NCBI GenBank assembly: GCA_000320545.1
Contig: ADNK01001280.1
Coordinates: 15,001-78,138 of the forward strand
Reading direction: 5' to 3'
Length of the DNA stretch: 63,138 nt
DNA from: Bigelowiella natans CCMP2755
Lineage: Eukaryota > Cercozoa > Chlorarachniophyceae
Below, piece by piece: positions 12,066-25,900 of the stretch (the stretch's first letter is position 1; each line of letters begins with the position of its first letter). The notes below the pieces were generated by a model. That model saw only the letters and a program-made list of their open reading frames with translations, searched no databases and had not been told where the DNA came from. The position numbers and the translations under genes were made by a program.

Positions 12066-15000
12066 AGTGATGTTGATGGTCGCGACATCATCGATACATT
12101 TCTCATGTCAGTAACCTTTGCCGTCAAGGCTCGGAGGGCTGCAACTCTGAGATTCACAGCGTATGGACCAGTCATTTGTAAAACAGTATCTAGTGCAGAG
12201 GCAAGTAAGAGACTTGCTTGAGGACCCCACATAGCTACCCGTCGATCTGATGATATTGATGGTGATTTAAACCGGCCTTCGCGAAACATAGACGATGCAA
12301 TCCTGTACGCAGAAATCCTATTAATGTCCTCTCTATCACGTGATAGTGCTGATAGCCAAGGTAGTATGTCAATAGATGACGGCGAATTAGAATGACAACT
12401 ATTATCATTATCATCGCGACTTCTCTGTGATCCCTCGATATTATGTTGCTTTAGATCTAACTGGCCAAAGCTCCGACCCGTTTTGGTAAGAAGAGATGTC
12501 TTTGGAAACCTGTCTATTGCTGCCGATGAATGTTGATGTGAGGGCAATACTGGACAAATATTGAGCACTTGAGAGAGTGCACAGGCAGCGTAACGACGAG
12601 GTGACTTCCTCAGAAATGCGTTCGTTATTGATGGGAGCGACAAGATATTTATTAAAGCCTTTGAGTTAGCCTGTAGTTCTTTAAGAAGTTTTGGAAATGC
12701 GCATGAGGAACTGATCGTTACCAAACAACGAATTGATGCGATCTGTAATGCCAAAGGCCAAGGTTTTCCAGCATCAATTTCTACAGAGGACACGTTCTGA
12801 TCTGAGCATGCGATGAGATATGTCACTGCCTGTGTTAGATTTCCAAGAATTTCATTTAAACTTTTCGTCGATGATGATTGGGGAAGTTGCTGCTGCTTTC
12901 CCCCTAGGTGCCCAGAATCAAATTTCACGTCGTCTTCAAGAATGGTGGCTGGAACAGTATTCGTTGTCGCAACGCATGAAATCCCTAGCGGCGTTGCCCC
13001 AAATTTTAGAATACTTTCCAAGAAATGTATAATAGCAATTTGCACTGCAGGTAATGGCATTTTCCCCCCATAGTTGACATCCTGTTGTTTCAGTTTCACT
13101 ATAGACGATGGCAACGCTTCTGATAATTTGATATGCGTTGGGACATCAACCAGAGGAACCAAACGGTACACAAGAGAGACAAGCTCATTCACTGCTTCTC
13201 GCGGTATTATCGGCGTTAAGTTATCGCTGCGCCGAGATTGAAAATCAAATGCATTAGATAAAATTTGAAGTAATGTCGTAAATAGATGAAGATCAGAACC
13301 AGAAGAAGGCAGAACTCCCAAAAATCTTCGTGCTGCAGGCATCCAATTACATTTCCACATCAACTTACCATTCCGAATACCAACATCTTGATAGCATTTG
13401 ATTGTCCTTAAAGCGGATTGGCACGTGTTAAAATCATTTGCACTTGCAACTTTGTCCCAAAGTCTTTGCAGGTAGTAGTCATCCCCGCTAGCTGAAGTAC
13501 TCTGCTGATGCTTTTCCTCTGAAGCTATCATCCATTTTAATATGCGACAATTCTCATTCAAGCCTCCCTCTGTGTAATTATCCATTTCTTTGGGCCTTTC
13601 GATTAAGAACGGAAAATCAAATGAAGAATCCATTAATGATGGAATTGATACTATCGGTCCCACTCTTCGTTCTGATTTGCAATCGTCCTTTTTGATATTT
13701 TTGTATGTACGGCAATATCTATGCCAAGAAAGATGGTAATTTGGGTTTGAGATTTTGTAGGATTTTGCCCGGGTATAAATTGGGTCGAATAAAGGTGTCG
13801 AGAATGCCTCAAATGCTGCGATTTCCAAAGCCAGGAGGGCTACTGGAGCATACTTAGTGTATATCCAGGGTAATGTCAGATCAAGTAAATCAACGTTAGC
13901 CAACAACCTCGTGTTGATTCTTCTATCTTTCCTCGCAATCTCAACATCAGGAGCACAACTGACATTATCCCCAATTTTGTGATCGGCGTTGGATGCAATC
14001 GCGAGACGAAGCAACATAAGTGCTGGATGCACTAAGTCAACACTCTTTGATTCTTCACTTAGATCTCCTGTTAGAACAAAAGAATATACAGACGCACTCT
14101 CTCTCCCAGTTAAAATACGTTCAATGACAGACAGAATCTCCGCTGAACCTAGGATACTAATGAATTCAAGTCCAATATCGCCTTCCAAAATTTGGATCAG
14201 TTGAATTGCAGCTTCTCTCCTTATGTGATAATTGCGTTTATGTTCCGTAAACACCGTAACCAATTTCAAGACGTCCTGACGACTGAATGATGATAACAGG
14301 GGTGCCCCGTTAGAATTAATTGTTGTTGAAGCCGCCGCCAACCTTGTCCTTCCTTTACTACTTTTGAGATCCGTGATGTGGTGGTGGCGACCACCATTAC
14401 TGAATGGCACAGAAGAAGCTGCTGCTGCGGAGAACGAGAGTCTACGTATAGGATCTACAATAACTTCCACTTCTCTCTTATAAGTTTCTATTACTGTGAT
14501 ATCATCATTATCCTTCCGTTTCCACTTGTGAAGAAGGGAAAGTACGTGTGGTCGAATAGCACGTGATGCCGCAGCTCGGGAAGAGGGATCGCTAAGGAAC
14601 AATCCTTGCACGTGTATGTAGACCAGATCCTCGGAGCTCATTCCTTCCGTCACTATAGTCCTCAATCCCGACTTTTCAGGATAATTTCCAACACGCGCAA
14701 CTAATAGAGGTATCATAGGACGAAGAGCTTGCCTAAATAGCGGTGCGAGATTGATACTTAAAGTTTCTAGAAATTGCCAAGCTGCATGTTCTGTGTCGGC
14801 ATTTCCCAATCCGTACATTAATACGTGATAAAGAACACAGCTACTGAGGAGAAAATCAATAGCATCTGTGGCATTTGATCCTTTCAAGATTACTGGAACA
14901 AGTCCGCATAAGCTCTGAAGAGTAATCTTTTGTACTGCAAGATGATGGTGTTGAAGAAGAGAAAGAAGTACTTTTTGACATACTGTTTTTGCAGCAACAT

Positions 15001-16211
15001 CTGAAGAGGTGAGGTGGGAACATAGTCCCCTAATGACCCTTTTGAGATGGCTTACTTCATATGGTATAGCCTTTAGCATTGCAACTAAAGCTTTAAGGGG
15101 AGTGTTCTCTGGATGGTTACCATATGACTTATCGTTGTGATCGCTATTTCTGGTTGTCACATCATTTTTTTTATATTTTTTTGCAAGGCGGATTGCATGT
15201 ATAATTGTCTTGCCCTCCACGTACGCCTTGAAATGTCTTGGTGAGACTTCACGAAGGTAGTTCAATATTCTTGGTAGCAGCTCAATGCTGCAATCGCAGT
15301 CTGTATTGGGAATCTTCGTTGCAATTTCAGCTAATACTGAGGTAAGAAGCGGTAATGCCATACGATGGTGTTCGTATGATATTGATGATGATGATTTAGA
15401 TGACGACACGGAAGCCAAAGAGTGTTGTCCACATACTTTGCATTCGATTATTTTGAGGGTCAAATCAACCATTGACAACAAAGCTCGGTCACATACAAGC
15501 GAATCTGCGAAACAATACATAATAATCGTATGAAATATCACTTGTCTTACAATTTGTTTAAACAACTACCTGCACCATAATTCGATAGAATTATAGCAAG
15601 CTGCGTTAGGTACAATTCTTTACGAAGCAAATCAGATTTGACTCCATCACTCTACGTCAACAAACAAAAGCCACAATGAGTTATTGCCTTTGAGAACTCA
15701 ACTTCCCTCCTCTCTAAAATATTACCAAAGTTTTTTTGACTGTTGAAGATGCCAGAAATAAACAAGGAAAGGCGCTTTGCAAGACTGGTATCAAACCAAT
15801 GGCCCTATTCCTGACAAAACCGACATTACTGTGCTGTGTATACATTCGAATGCATTTAATAAAAAAGTGAGTTTTCCATGAATTCTATTGGTTTGATACT
15901 ACCTATTTTTCAGCATAGGAATTGCATTGAGGAAGACTAAGTGAGCAGCATATGCCAATGACAAACGATTTTCCGGCAGTAATGGGGATTTACATCTTGA
16001 AGACGAGGAATGAGAGTACGGGGGATAGCGATAATTCAAATGTTTACGAAGATTGAGTTTTGTGGATGGTTTTCTTTGTTGCTTTTCGGGCAGTATTGTA
16101 GAAAGCGGAGGATATTGGTGGGCGGAAGAATGCAATAGATTAAAAATGCGGACGAGACACGCAGAAGCCTGAAGGTAAAAAATGATAATATGGATATTTG
16201 CCCACACAAAC

Positions 16212-16283
<72 letters not shown>

Positions 16284-16805
16284 CTGCTCATTTCGCTTGT
16301 AGCATTATAAAACCTTATCGGCTGCCATAATAGAGGCGGAAACGCTTGGAGTGATTCCAGTTATAATAGATGAAGACGAAGCAGGACTAAATTGCGTCAT
16401 CGTTGCTGCTGCACTAGGTCCAGTTGGAGAAAGAGGAAATGGGTGCGTAGCGAGACCCAGAAGGGAGTGAAACAATCTAGGACACTGCAAAATAGTCTGA
16501 ATAAAGGTGCAAAGGTTACTGCATTGGCAGCCAATAGTGTGATGTTACGATTTCGATTAGTGCAGGTATGAACCTCTGGAGGATAGTCAGCTGTTATAAT
16601 GTGCAATACTGAAGCACATGCTCGATGAACAAGGGAGGCGTGCCGTGTGCGTAGCTTGATACTGATGCAAAAGTAATACCTCACAAAACATACTTTGTCA
16701 CACATACACCAAAAGACACAAATAAATGATGTACTCTAACAAACGAACAAATACACCAAACACACACATACACATACAAACACACGCGATTACGCGCGCG
16801 CGTAC

Positions 16806-16844
<39 letters not shown>

Positions 16845-18431
16845 ATATTTAAATAATAATCATAAATTAGATTAAAATATTGGTGGAGCTACGATGTAGG
16901 GAATTGCAGAGAAATTACCTCGCATCGAACAAAAATCTTGAATCATCTTGTGTTAACGCTACCTGATTTAACAAAATTGCTCGTTTCAATTGTGTTTGGA
17001 AAATTAATTTACTACTTAAAACACACCCAAAGATACATACCTCAGGAAAACAAAAGCTATGTTTGAAGTGGATGGCCTAAAACATTATCAAACACTGAGA
17101 CAGAAGTAAGGAATCTCGAGGTGAACATTGCAACTGCCTGCTGCATAAACCCCACGTACTTCCCTAGTTTCGTCATATAAAGCGCATTTTGATACCCGTA
17201 TTATTTCCCCTAATCGGTGGCTTGTGTCCGGATCAGCTGCTACCTGTGATTATTATAATTTTTGTTCTTGAATCAACGAATCGCAATGTATGATGATTGA
17301 AGTATAAAAGAGTGAGAAAAAGCATATACCTTCATTACTAGATTTGCATGATTCTCCTTTTTGTTTCCAAAAGGGTCCGGTATAGTCTATTGTATAGGAA
17401 AGTTAACTGTATGGAATCTAAGGGCCCGATATAGTCTATTGTATAGCAAAGTTAACTAAATGGAATCTACAAGCTAGGCCATTGTACCTCGTCAACTGAT
17501 GAATTCAGTACCCTCTGTTCAACAATGTGCTGTTGCACGTTATTTATAACTTTGAAGACAGTGTCCCGTCTACACTGTCTTCGCTCTTCAGGATGGGGGT
17601 TGCTATAAGTGGATTCAGGGGAGTTCTGCGGAGAGTTGCGTTGTTTAATTTGTTTAATATCTGGTATTGAGGACTTAAGGGCCTTATGAAAGTTTTCAAA
17701 TTCAGGTAGCCAAGTCTTTCCAGTTCCGGCATACCTATTTGTTCCATTATCACAAAATTTATTTGCTCGAATTAGCGGCATAAATGCATTTTACAAAGTG
17801 AATTTTTGCATTAATATACTTACTTTAAGAGCAGATGTTGATTGCATGCGATGCCTCCACCCCTCGCATATGCCTCAGAAAACGCCTTAAGAAAACACAA
17901 CTTCAAAATCATCGGTAACCCTTCAAATTATCTAACGATCTATTTTTTACCGGATCACTATCATTGAGATTTTGAATGAACTCCACAACATCTGCGACTT
18001 CCTCAGGACCAACAGCAGGAACCATCTGGAAAAGTATTTATGTATGATGAGCATCCTGCAAGATCGTTTGCGAGAAGAGGAAGCTGAGATATCTCTTACC
18101 TTAACTATACTAAGCATAAAGTCCAAATTTTTGGAAGCAATACTAGCCTGAGAAAGAATATGTGCTTAACAACTTGCGGAAGTGTTCACGCGTGTGTTCT
18201 CACCTCCATCAGGCCATGCTTGAGCTTGAATTTCAGGCTCTTGAGGGCTGCATGCCGAGTACTTTGAAGTCGATGTTGAAGTTTGTCGAAGAGAATTTTA
18301 TGTTTAGTTGAAATCACTCTACATGAATTTGAATCTCTCTTCAGCATGTTGAATGTGAGTTGTGGGGAGAGGATGTAGTAGTCATAAACACCTTCCCGCC
18401 AAAATACTTCGCACCTCAAAATCAAGCTCAT
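8075..18431 (-). CDS. RTTN: Rotatin (RTTN/Ana3)-like centriole/basal-body protein
   Basis: Rotatin is an armadillo-repeat protein needed for centriole and basal-body assembly. At the N-terminus, exon about 18420-18204 encodes KLQHRLQSTRHAALKSLKFK, matching the start of the rotatin N-terminal domain (L-x-H-x-L-x-E-I-R-x-R-A-L). Small exons follow near 18149-18102, 18020-17950, 17870-17820, 17800-17470, 17400-17330, 17250-17160, 17140-17050, 16690-16490, 16490-16310, 16170-15905 and 15655-15570. Then comes one exon of about 5.7 kb (15508 to about 9838) full of alpha-helical repeats. The final exon is 8773-8075, whose ALW-x-x-x-x-x-N-Q-K-like segment (TLWSCIHDNQKGRA) matches the rotatin C-terminus. 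I estimate about 2,700 residues, longer than animal rotatin; disordered and poly-Ser stretches explain part of this. Its presence implies a flagellated cell stage. Exons between 9.8 and 8.8 kb, and the exact start, are not fixed. Confidence 0.72.
9661..9701. repeat. (GA)n microsatellite in a rotatin-like gene intron
   Basis: About 20 GA units. It lies just below the likely 3' end of the 5.7-kb exon, so it is probably intronic. Confidence 0.8.
12032..12063. repeat. In-frame (GAT)n tract encoding poly-Ser in the rotatin-like gene
   Basis: On the minus strand this tract reads as serine codons (about 11 in a row). It is the longest homopolymer in the giant exon, which is otherwise ordinary. Confidence 0.75.
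16202..16279. repeat. (CA)n-(TA)n microsatellite in a rotatin-like gene intron
   Basis: A CA run passes directly into a TA run, followed on the plus strand by the exon at 16310-16490. A second (TA)n lies at about 16808-16841. Confidence 0.85.
17374..17471. repeat. About 50-bp imperfect tandem duplication within the 5' part of the rotatin-like gene
   Basis: Two adjacent copies share blocks such as TATAGTCTATTGTATAG and AAAGTTAACT...ATGGAATCTA. They cover the end of one exon and the start of the intron or exon after it, so two reading frames are open there and the local splice model is ambiguous. Confidence 0.7.
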
Positions 18432-21097
18432 TTTCCAAGTGCGACATGAAAATCAACAACATAGAATGATTGCCAGCTGACTCTAATGATGATGCTTTTG
18501 TCTTGCAACGTGACATCCATGGGATGCGGCTGATTTTTTGTGTCTCTCACCAACAGGGTGCTGACAAGTCCTTGCAACGAGTGTTGTTGAGGCTCTGCTG
18601 CGTGCAAATGCCTGTCTCCCATGTGGTTCTGGCGCATGTAGTTTTGATCAACGCTTTCTTCATTGTTCATTGTTCATCCATGTCATTTTGGAAACGTGGT
18701 TCTTTGTCATTGTTCATTGTTCATTGCACACTGCAAACGTCTTGTTGCATTTTGGAAATGCAGTTCTTTGTCATTGTTCATTGTTCATTGTTCATGGACA
18801 TTGACCGAAGTTTTGCTGGGTGCCCCCTCGGATGATCCGAACGTGAATCATCGTGTGGATGTGATGCTTCAGGAAGTTCCTTCTCAGAGCAGATGCCTTG
18901 CGTCGCTGCCACGTTGCTGCTAGTTGTGTTGTTCCACATCAGCTGGATTGCCAATTTGAAAAAACGATGCTGGTTTGTTGCTGGTTGGTCCTCACTGAAG
19001 CTGGTTCGAGGCACTGCGTTTCGCACACTGCAAGTGTCTTGCAACATTTTGGAAATCCAGTTCATCATCATTGTTCATTGTTTTGTTCAGCGTGTCCCTG
19101 CTGCAGCGCATCCAGCTTGTTGGAGTGCTTGCAGCACACCTTGTTGGATTGTCGAATGGACACGAGTCTTGAACGTGAATCTTGTCCCATGATTTTTCAA
19201 CTGCTCCGATGGAAACACTTCTTTCTTTCGATCTTTTTTTCTTGGTTGACACTGCCAAGCTTGTGGCGCGCAAGGTGTGCACACGCTGCGCGCAACAAGA
19301 TGCCCAGCTGTGAGAACGGGGCAATCAGCGTGTTCACGTCAGCGATCGCAAGTTCCACCCAAGTTCTAGAAAGTCTTGCTCGCAAGAACTCTTCTTCTTC
19401 TTCTTCTTCTTCTTCTTCTTCTTCTTTCCTTCCTTTTTCACTTTGTGACACCGATGGCAATGAGCAAGCTAGCAAGCTAGCAAGTCAGAGCAGCGGTGGG
19501 GATTGTGATCACCCTCTTTGTCTGCGAGTGTTTGCCCCAGCAGGCTGGCAGGGATCGAGCACCCGTGTCAACTTGTTGGGTGCGCTGAGAACTGCCTTGA
19601 AAGTTCCGCTTTTCCAGGTGCTTGAGGCACACGTTTGCAAAAGACCTTGTTGTGATGTTCAAACGAACACGAACTTTCAACTGCAAGTGATGCACACTGT
19701 GTCTAGTGTGTCCATGGTGACTTGAAGACTTGATGATGCGGTTTGTGCGGAATCACATTGGGTGTTCCACCTGTGGAAGAGGAAGAGGATCTGGGAGAAC
19801 ACCTGCATGGCAACGTTCAAGCCACAGAAGGCACGATTGCGACGTGATGGCGGTGGCGGACATGCATGTCAGGACGGCAGACCAGCCCCAGAGCCGGTGC
19901 ATTTCCCCCAAAACTGATGAGAACCTTGAGAATCCAGAATCAGGGATGCCAGATGGCTGGATGGTTTCATTCGTGCAGTGGGTGAGATGTCCAGCTAGCC
20001 AGGTCCGCAGACGAGCTAGCAGAGCTAGAGAGGTGCACGTGCGGTGCACTTTGCTTGCTGGCTTGCTTCGAGTGGCGGCAGCGAGAGACGAGAGCACGAC
20101 AGCTGGCATGGTGCATGTTTTTTTCAACAGAAAGGCGCAATTCATGCGGGTGTGCGTGCACAATGTCAAAATTGCGGTTTCTGCACTCAACATGCTGGCA
20201 TGACCAGATGAGTGCCGATGAACAAAACACAACTCGGTCAAACCCGGTGACACTTGGCTGCAGCGCAAAAGGCGAGTTGTGCGCGTGCGCGCAGCGCTTC
20301 ACATTGATGAGTGTGATCACAGAACACAACACTCTGGATCTGCAGCTTGGCCGAGCGTTGAAATGCAACTTTTGACCGAGAAACGACCAGAATGTGACGT
20401 GTCATTTTCGAAGGCCCAAAACGCTGTTTTTGCGAAAAATGCAAGAAGTTTGGCAAGAGTCACAAGCAACATGTGCAGCGCTGCAGCAGTGTTTTGAATG
20501 CGCAAGCGCACAAGCACATCGTGTGCACACGCTGACCACCACATGCACACGAAAATCCCAGCTGCGTGCATGCGAATATGTCTCACTTTCTCACCACGCA
20601 CTGATCGAAGCTTCAAATCGCTTTCAAAAGCTCACACTTGCTCAAACACAGAATTTGTTGCAGGTTTGACCGAGCTGTGAAATCGTGCAAGCCGAATGAT
20701 GCATGGGAGGCAATTGAGCGACATTTTTGCCACGCATTCAAATGATGGTCGGATTGACTGTTGCGATGACAATCAAGCAAGATTGGTGTGACTAGCAATG
20801 CAATGCGCAGCGCAGCAGCGCGCAAAATGCACATGCGCGCTGAAATTGGCACGATGATATGGCTGCACATTGCAACAGCTCACTCAATGAATGTCCAGCG
20901 ATGCAAGATGCGAAATCAAATCAAGTGAACTGTGTTCCTGAGTGCATTGCATGTGCACATCCAGGTGCTCCCTTCTTCGATTGATCACTTTGCTAAAATT
21001 TTTGTTCCCATGAACAATTTTAGAGGAGACGCACAAGCAACCAAATAACACATTATTTCAACTTCGTCAGAGTAAATTGCAGGTTCCTTCGCTGTTG
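18432..21097. other. 2.6-kb anomalous non-coding block
   Basis: Richer in GC and CpG than the surrounding introns, with words such as TGCGCGCA and TTGTTCATTG, a (TCT)n tract (19388-19427) and dispersed 35-45 bp repeats. Long open frames exist on both strands (for example 18898-19725) but overlap each other, are rich in Cys, His and Ser, and show no domain, so I treat the block as non-coding. It could be a decayed mobile element. Confidence 0.45.
18680..19085. repeat. Three dispersed copies of a ~40-bp degenerate repeat
   Basis: Copies at about 18680-18725, 18750-18793 and 19051-19083 share the frame CATTTTGGAAA, then GTTC, then TCATTGTTCATTG. They are spaced unevenly, and the last has diverged most. 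Confidence 0.65.
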
Positions 21098-22044
21098 TCA
21101 ATCATTTCGTTGGATACCAGAACTTCCGACAAAAATCTGGACAACTCCGGCCAATAATATACTTCCACCCACTAAACAAAGATCATATCGATTGATCATA
21201 ATATGAAAATGAATTGCGAGTGAAAAGTCAATAATATTTTCAGCACGGCAATGATTTCTGTCATAATTATTGTACACAGGATGATATCTGGATCTAGCTG
21301 CAAAAACTAAAAAGAAAGAATCCCATTTTAAGCACATACATAAGGCCGTTCGAAATTGCAGAGGTAAAAATGGCCCAACGAGCGACATCATAGCAGTGGT
21401 GAAACTCCTCCACATTGTAAACGAAGCAAATGCACTGAGGAAAACAACAAATCACCAATCATCTAATGAACATGTAAATATTTACGAACAGCATCAGCAT
21501 TGGTTCTCACTACTGTCTAACTACGGAATAAGCATAGTCTTCAATCTCATATAACATATACCACCTCCATTACTAGTGACCTTTGGCTCTCGCGATCTTG
21601 GAATAGTTCGGCGATAATTGATGGGGTGACAGTCATCCTGATCACCATAAATACCGCAAGAGTCGTCATAATCATAGACATAGTAATTATCATAATACTT
21701 GTTATAATTATAATAATCCGGACATAATATTCACATTGTGATAAAACGTAAGGGGGGGAAAGAGAAAAATAGAGAAATAAGTAAATTGAAAATGAACTAC
21801 CATACAGCGTCCGCAATCCCCAATAATATTGCCCATAGGAAAATGAAAGCTGTAGAGAGAGATAGAGATAGAGATAGAGATAGAGAGAGAGAGAGAGAGA
21901 GATTAATGAGTAAACTAACAGAAACCAATCAACCCAATAGGCAATCGCAGGAGTTTATAAATTATTTTACTTAATCTAAAAAAAAAGAATTTGGTTGCGA
22001 GTATGTAGTAAAACGGTATATGTGATGTGTATTTGTGTGTGTGT

Positions 22045-22093
<49 letters not shown>

Positions 22094-22946
22094 CTATATG
22101 TGCTCGTCGTGCATGCATATGATTGCGTCGATGGCGAAGTGCTTAAGCATTATCATGAACGCAATGAGCTCTTCAATTTCCCCAGATTTTTATAACAAGT
22201 TGCCGTTATTCTACTACTGTGCAAGTTAGTATTTGGGAATTAACCCTGACCATATGCATTGCTATCTCTGTTGCCGGGGACACCGATGATACTGACCATC
22301 AAAACTGGAATCTGATGACAAAGAAATGAAAAACTATGGTTGAAATAATAACAATATCAAGTTTCGAGTACGCAGCATGTATAGGAAAATTGATTTGATA
22401 AAAGATGGATACTTAAAAAAAACTGTTCGAAGTGCGTGTGCGCACCATGTTGATAAGAAATCCTCCGTATAAAATAGGTACACGCCCAATCCTGTCCGAC
22501 ATGGATCCAAAGATATACGATCCTAACAGAGGTGATATCACCAAGCAGGCAGCAGGGAACATCATCATCATCAACCCTAGTCTATTACTACTACTACTAC
22601 TACTTTCTATTATAGTAGAGTATTGCTCACTAGTGAGTGAACTTTCGTACCAACTGCATCAAATGCCGCACTTGTTGACATAACGTATCCTACCCATTCC
22701 TTTTAACGATTTGAATAAGTCATTCATCAATGGAGATGGGAAGGAAAACCAATATTGACTCGAGACGATAAGGGTAAATGTTAGAGTAGTAGTTTCGTCG
22801 TCGTCGTCGTTGGTGTCACAGTGTACACGTGCGTGGATGCTTGCATGAATTAAAGCATGCATTTACAGACAACCTTTCCCAATGCTGGTGTAATCACATC
22901 TCCTGTTAATGTGGTCCATAAATATCCTGATATAAAAGAAGAAGAA

Positions 22947-22978
<32 letters not shown>

Positions 22979-25900
22979 AAGAGAAAAGGAAATAATGATG
23001 AGGAGACGTGAGTACGCCTAGTTTTTGTGTATCGTAATAATCATTTCCCTCCATTTTTATCATACATAATAGCTGACACGACGACAACGAAAGAGCAGAC
23101 GATGCCAGAGATGTTTAGCTATTGTTGTAGCCATTTGAGTAGTAGTGACGATATTACCCTGATTGCAACCGCAGAGGATGAATAAAGCCAGAAGACATTT
23201 CAACTTTTTCTCCCTACGAGCACATCGTAGACAAGAATTCGTTCAGAGTAGAGTTGGCAGTCACAACCTAAGCCTCTGTCGCCAAGTCTCGCCAGACAGA
23301 TAACCTAGCATTTTCCTCCCCCCCCTCCTTCTCCCCCTCCTCCTCCTCCGCCACCACCACCACCACCGCCGCCGCCGCTTCCACGTACCGATGGAGATCT
23401 TTTAGCTCTACAACGGACTCGCATAGAGTACTACTGTCGAGAATATATTAGATAAACGATTGGGTTGAATGATGATGTATCCATGCATGTGAAATTAATC
23501 ACACTAGAAAGAAAGAGTACTTAGATTTTATGGTAAATATTTTATAAATACTTCTCTCTTATCCAAATTGAAATGACATAGCTGCTGTCCTCAATGGCCA
23601 CAACATAAAATGACGACATAAAGTAGACTAACAAATTAAAAACGGCGCCACACACGCACTTATTACTGCCTATCACCTCCTCTGCATTTGTTCTTCTTCC
23701 GCCATTCTCGACGAAGTTGTATTCGTTGTACGGGGGAGGGATAACAAGGTAAGAAAGCCACCAGCACTGGCCGCTGCCAAAACGATGAATAGTAGCAACG
23801 GGGATGCTCCAGATGATAACAATGCCTTCATTATTTGAATTTGTCAGTATGTATTATTGCAGGTATATAGTTACGACGACCAACACTCATTTTCAGATTA
23901 TGATGATACCGAGGAGCCTAGATTCATCGCGCAATTTGCCGTTTGCAAAAACACCAAAACGATGCCATTGACAAATCCTAGTGAATTTTGAGTTTTCTCA
24001 CACTCATCATCCTTATCGTCCTCATTGATGATCCCTCTGAGTAGTATCGTCATTTTCATGTAAACAACAAGAATACAGTGCTAGGCAGCAATGGCATCGT
24101 TCTGCTACTTTGTTGTGCACCACAAGAGTTGATATCGATGCAGTGTCAAGCGCTGCAGTCACTTCGAAATACATTAACAGAAGGGAAATTACAAATGACA
24201 ATCATTGATGTTGATTAATTTATTGATCATGAGAACACTGATAATTATAATAATAGAAACGTCAAAAAAGTCAGAAAAGGAGTATTGATATAACTACGGT
24301 CATATTAGCATTATGATATTTGATAAAATATTTATCTTCGTGTTGTTTTTCCCACTGGGTTGATGTTGTTCCTGGTTCTTGTTGTTGGTTGTGTTTTTGC
24401 TGCTGTGAAGAGTCTCTGTATGCATCAACAGCTCTGGAGACTCTTGTCGCATAAAGCCCTTCGGCTGTCCACAACAAGCACGCACCCATCCCTACTAATG
24501 CGCTGAAAAGGATGATGGATGATTTTTTACTCTGAGAGAGATAATTCAACGAACAAAAGGCCACTCGCAAATATTGCTCTACCACATATTGTTACTACAG
24601 TAGCTTCATTACCTGGGAGGTAGTAGGATCACATAATTGATAACGCTAAAAATAATATATGGAATTACGGATGGTACAGAAGACAAATGTCACAAACTTT
24701 TAGTACATTGGAAAATTTTATTTTGTTAGGACCAGAAGTATCAATACTTATAATCTCTAATGTTAAAATCTTAGCTCATTGACTGATGACCACATTGATT
24801 CGCTTCTAGCAATTACATAGATAACATGGATATCTACTGCTGATGTTTAAGTCTTAACCCCCCAAAACAAAAAGGCTAGGTTAATTTTCATGATGGACTA
24901 CTTTGGAATAGACTTGATCCCGAGGAGTACATTTGCAATTTGGAATACTGTGTACGTCAGTCCCCCCGCCACGAGGGCCGTCTAAACGGGTGATTTAGTA
25001 AAATGATGCACAGATTCATCATAAGAGCATGACCGTCCGTGACCAAAAAATGAATAAATGGGAGAGAAAGAATGAGAGAGAGCATAGAATTGAGATTTAT
25101 TCAGTCTTCAATAGGTCGACGATTGAGAAGAGGGAGGAAGTAAGTCACTTTGAGAGAGTAAAAATTTGGTATTGAAAGTAGTTCGGCGAGCTTTTCGAAA
25201 AAGGTTGACGCAGTTGGTTATAAAAGAACTAAATAGAAGGAAGGTACCCCACACAAATCATCCATCGCTGGTAAATATAATAAGTGTATCAGCACCTTGG
25301 GTCCTTTAAAGTATCTCACCACAAACGGTGCAACGGGACCAAAACAGGCCATGAAGAAGTACAATACAGCTAAGAAATTAGCCAAACGAATATCAACAAC
25401 GACCGATTCCAGACGAGCTGCACTTGCATAGAGAAGAACATTTTTAACACTGTAAATATCTCGTTTTTATAGGAATATAACAAACTATACCGATTGAGTA
25501 GTATCCCAGAGTGCCATTTAAGCTAGTAAGGAGATTTTGCGTCGGCATGAGAGCAGCAAACATGAGAAAGAACTAATGGCAAAACGAATATTAGTATATA
25601 AATCACTGCTCTGGGATCCATTACAGCTGGTGAAAAGCGGGAACCAGCCAGCTTCATTTAACAAACATGTGCTTAAATGTGAACAGATTCTGTGGTATTG
25701 GCCCTGACGTAGTATCAAAATGGAGACATACAAAGCTCTTTGTACTACTACTACCACCACTACTACTACTACTACTACTCACCGCAATTCCCAAATGGTA
25801 TGCCGGACAGAAGGTAGCTCTCGGAACCATGGGCGATGGAGGCTTTAATGGGGAATATGGGTCACCACCAGGATGGGCACTTTTCAAATCTTGATCCGGA

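Noticed and set aside
16397-16705. 102-codon minus-strand frame as a separate gene
   Set aside because: It crosses two exons and an intron of the rotatin-like gene; the exon frames are the better reading.
18898-19725. 275-codon open frame on the plus strand, with overlapping frames on the minus strand
   Set aside because: Cys/His/Ser-rich product without motif; it lies in a biased block with open frames on both strands and no splice partners.
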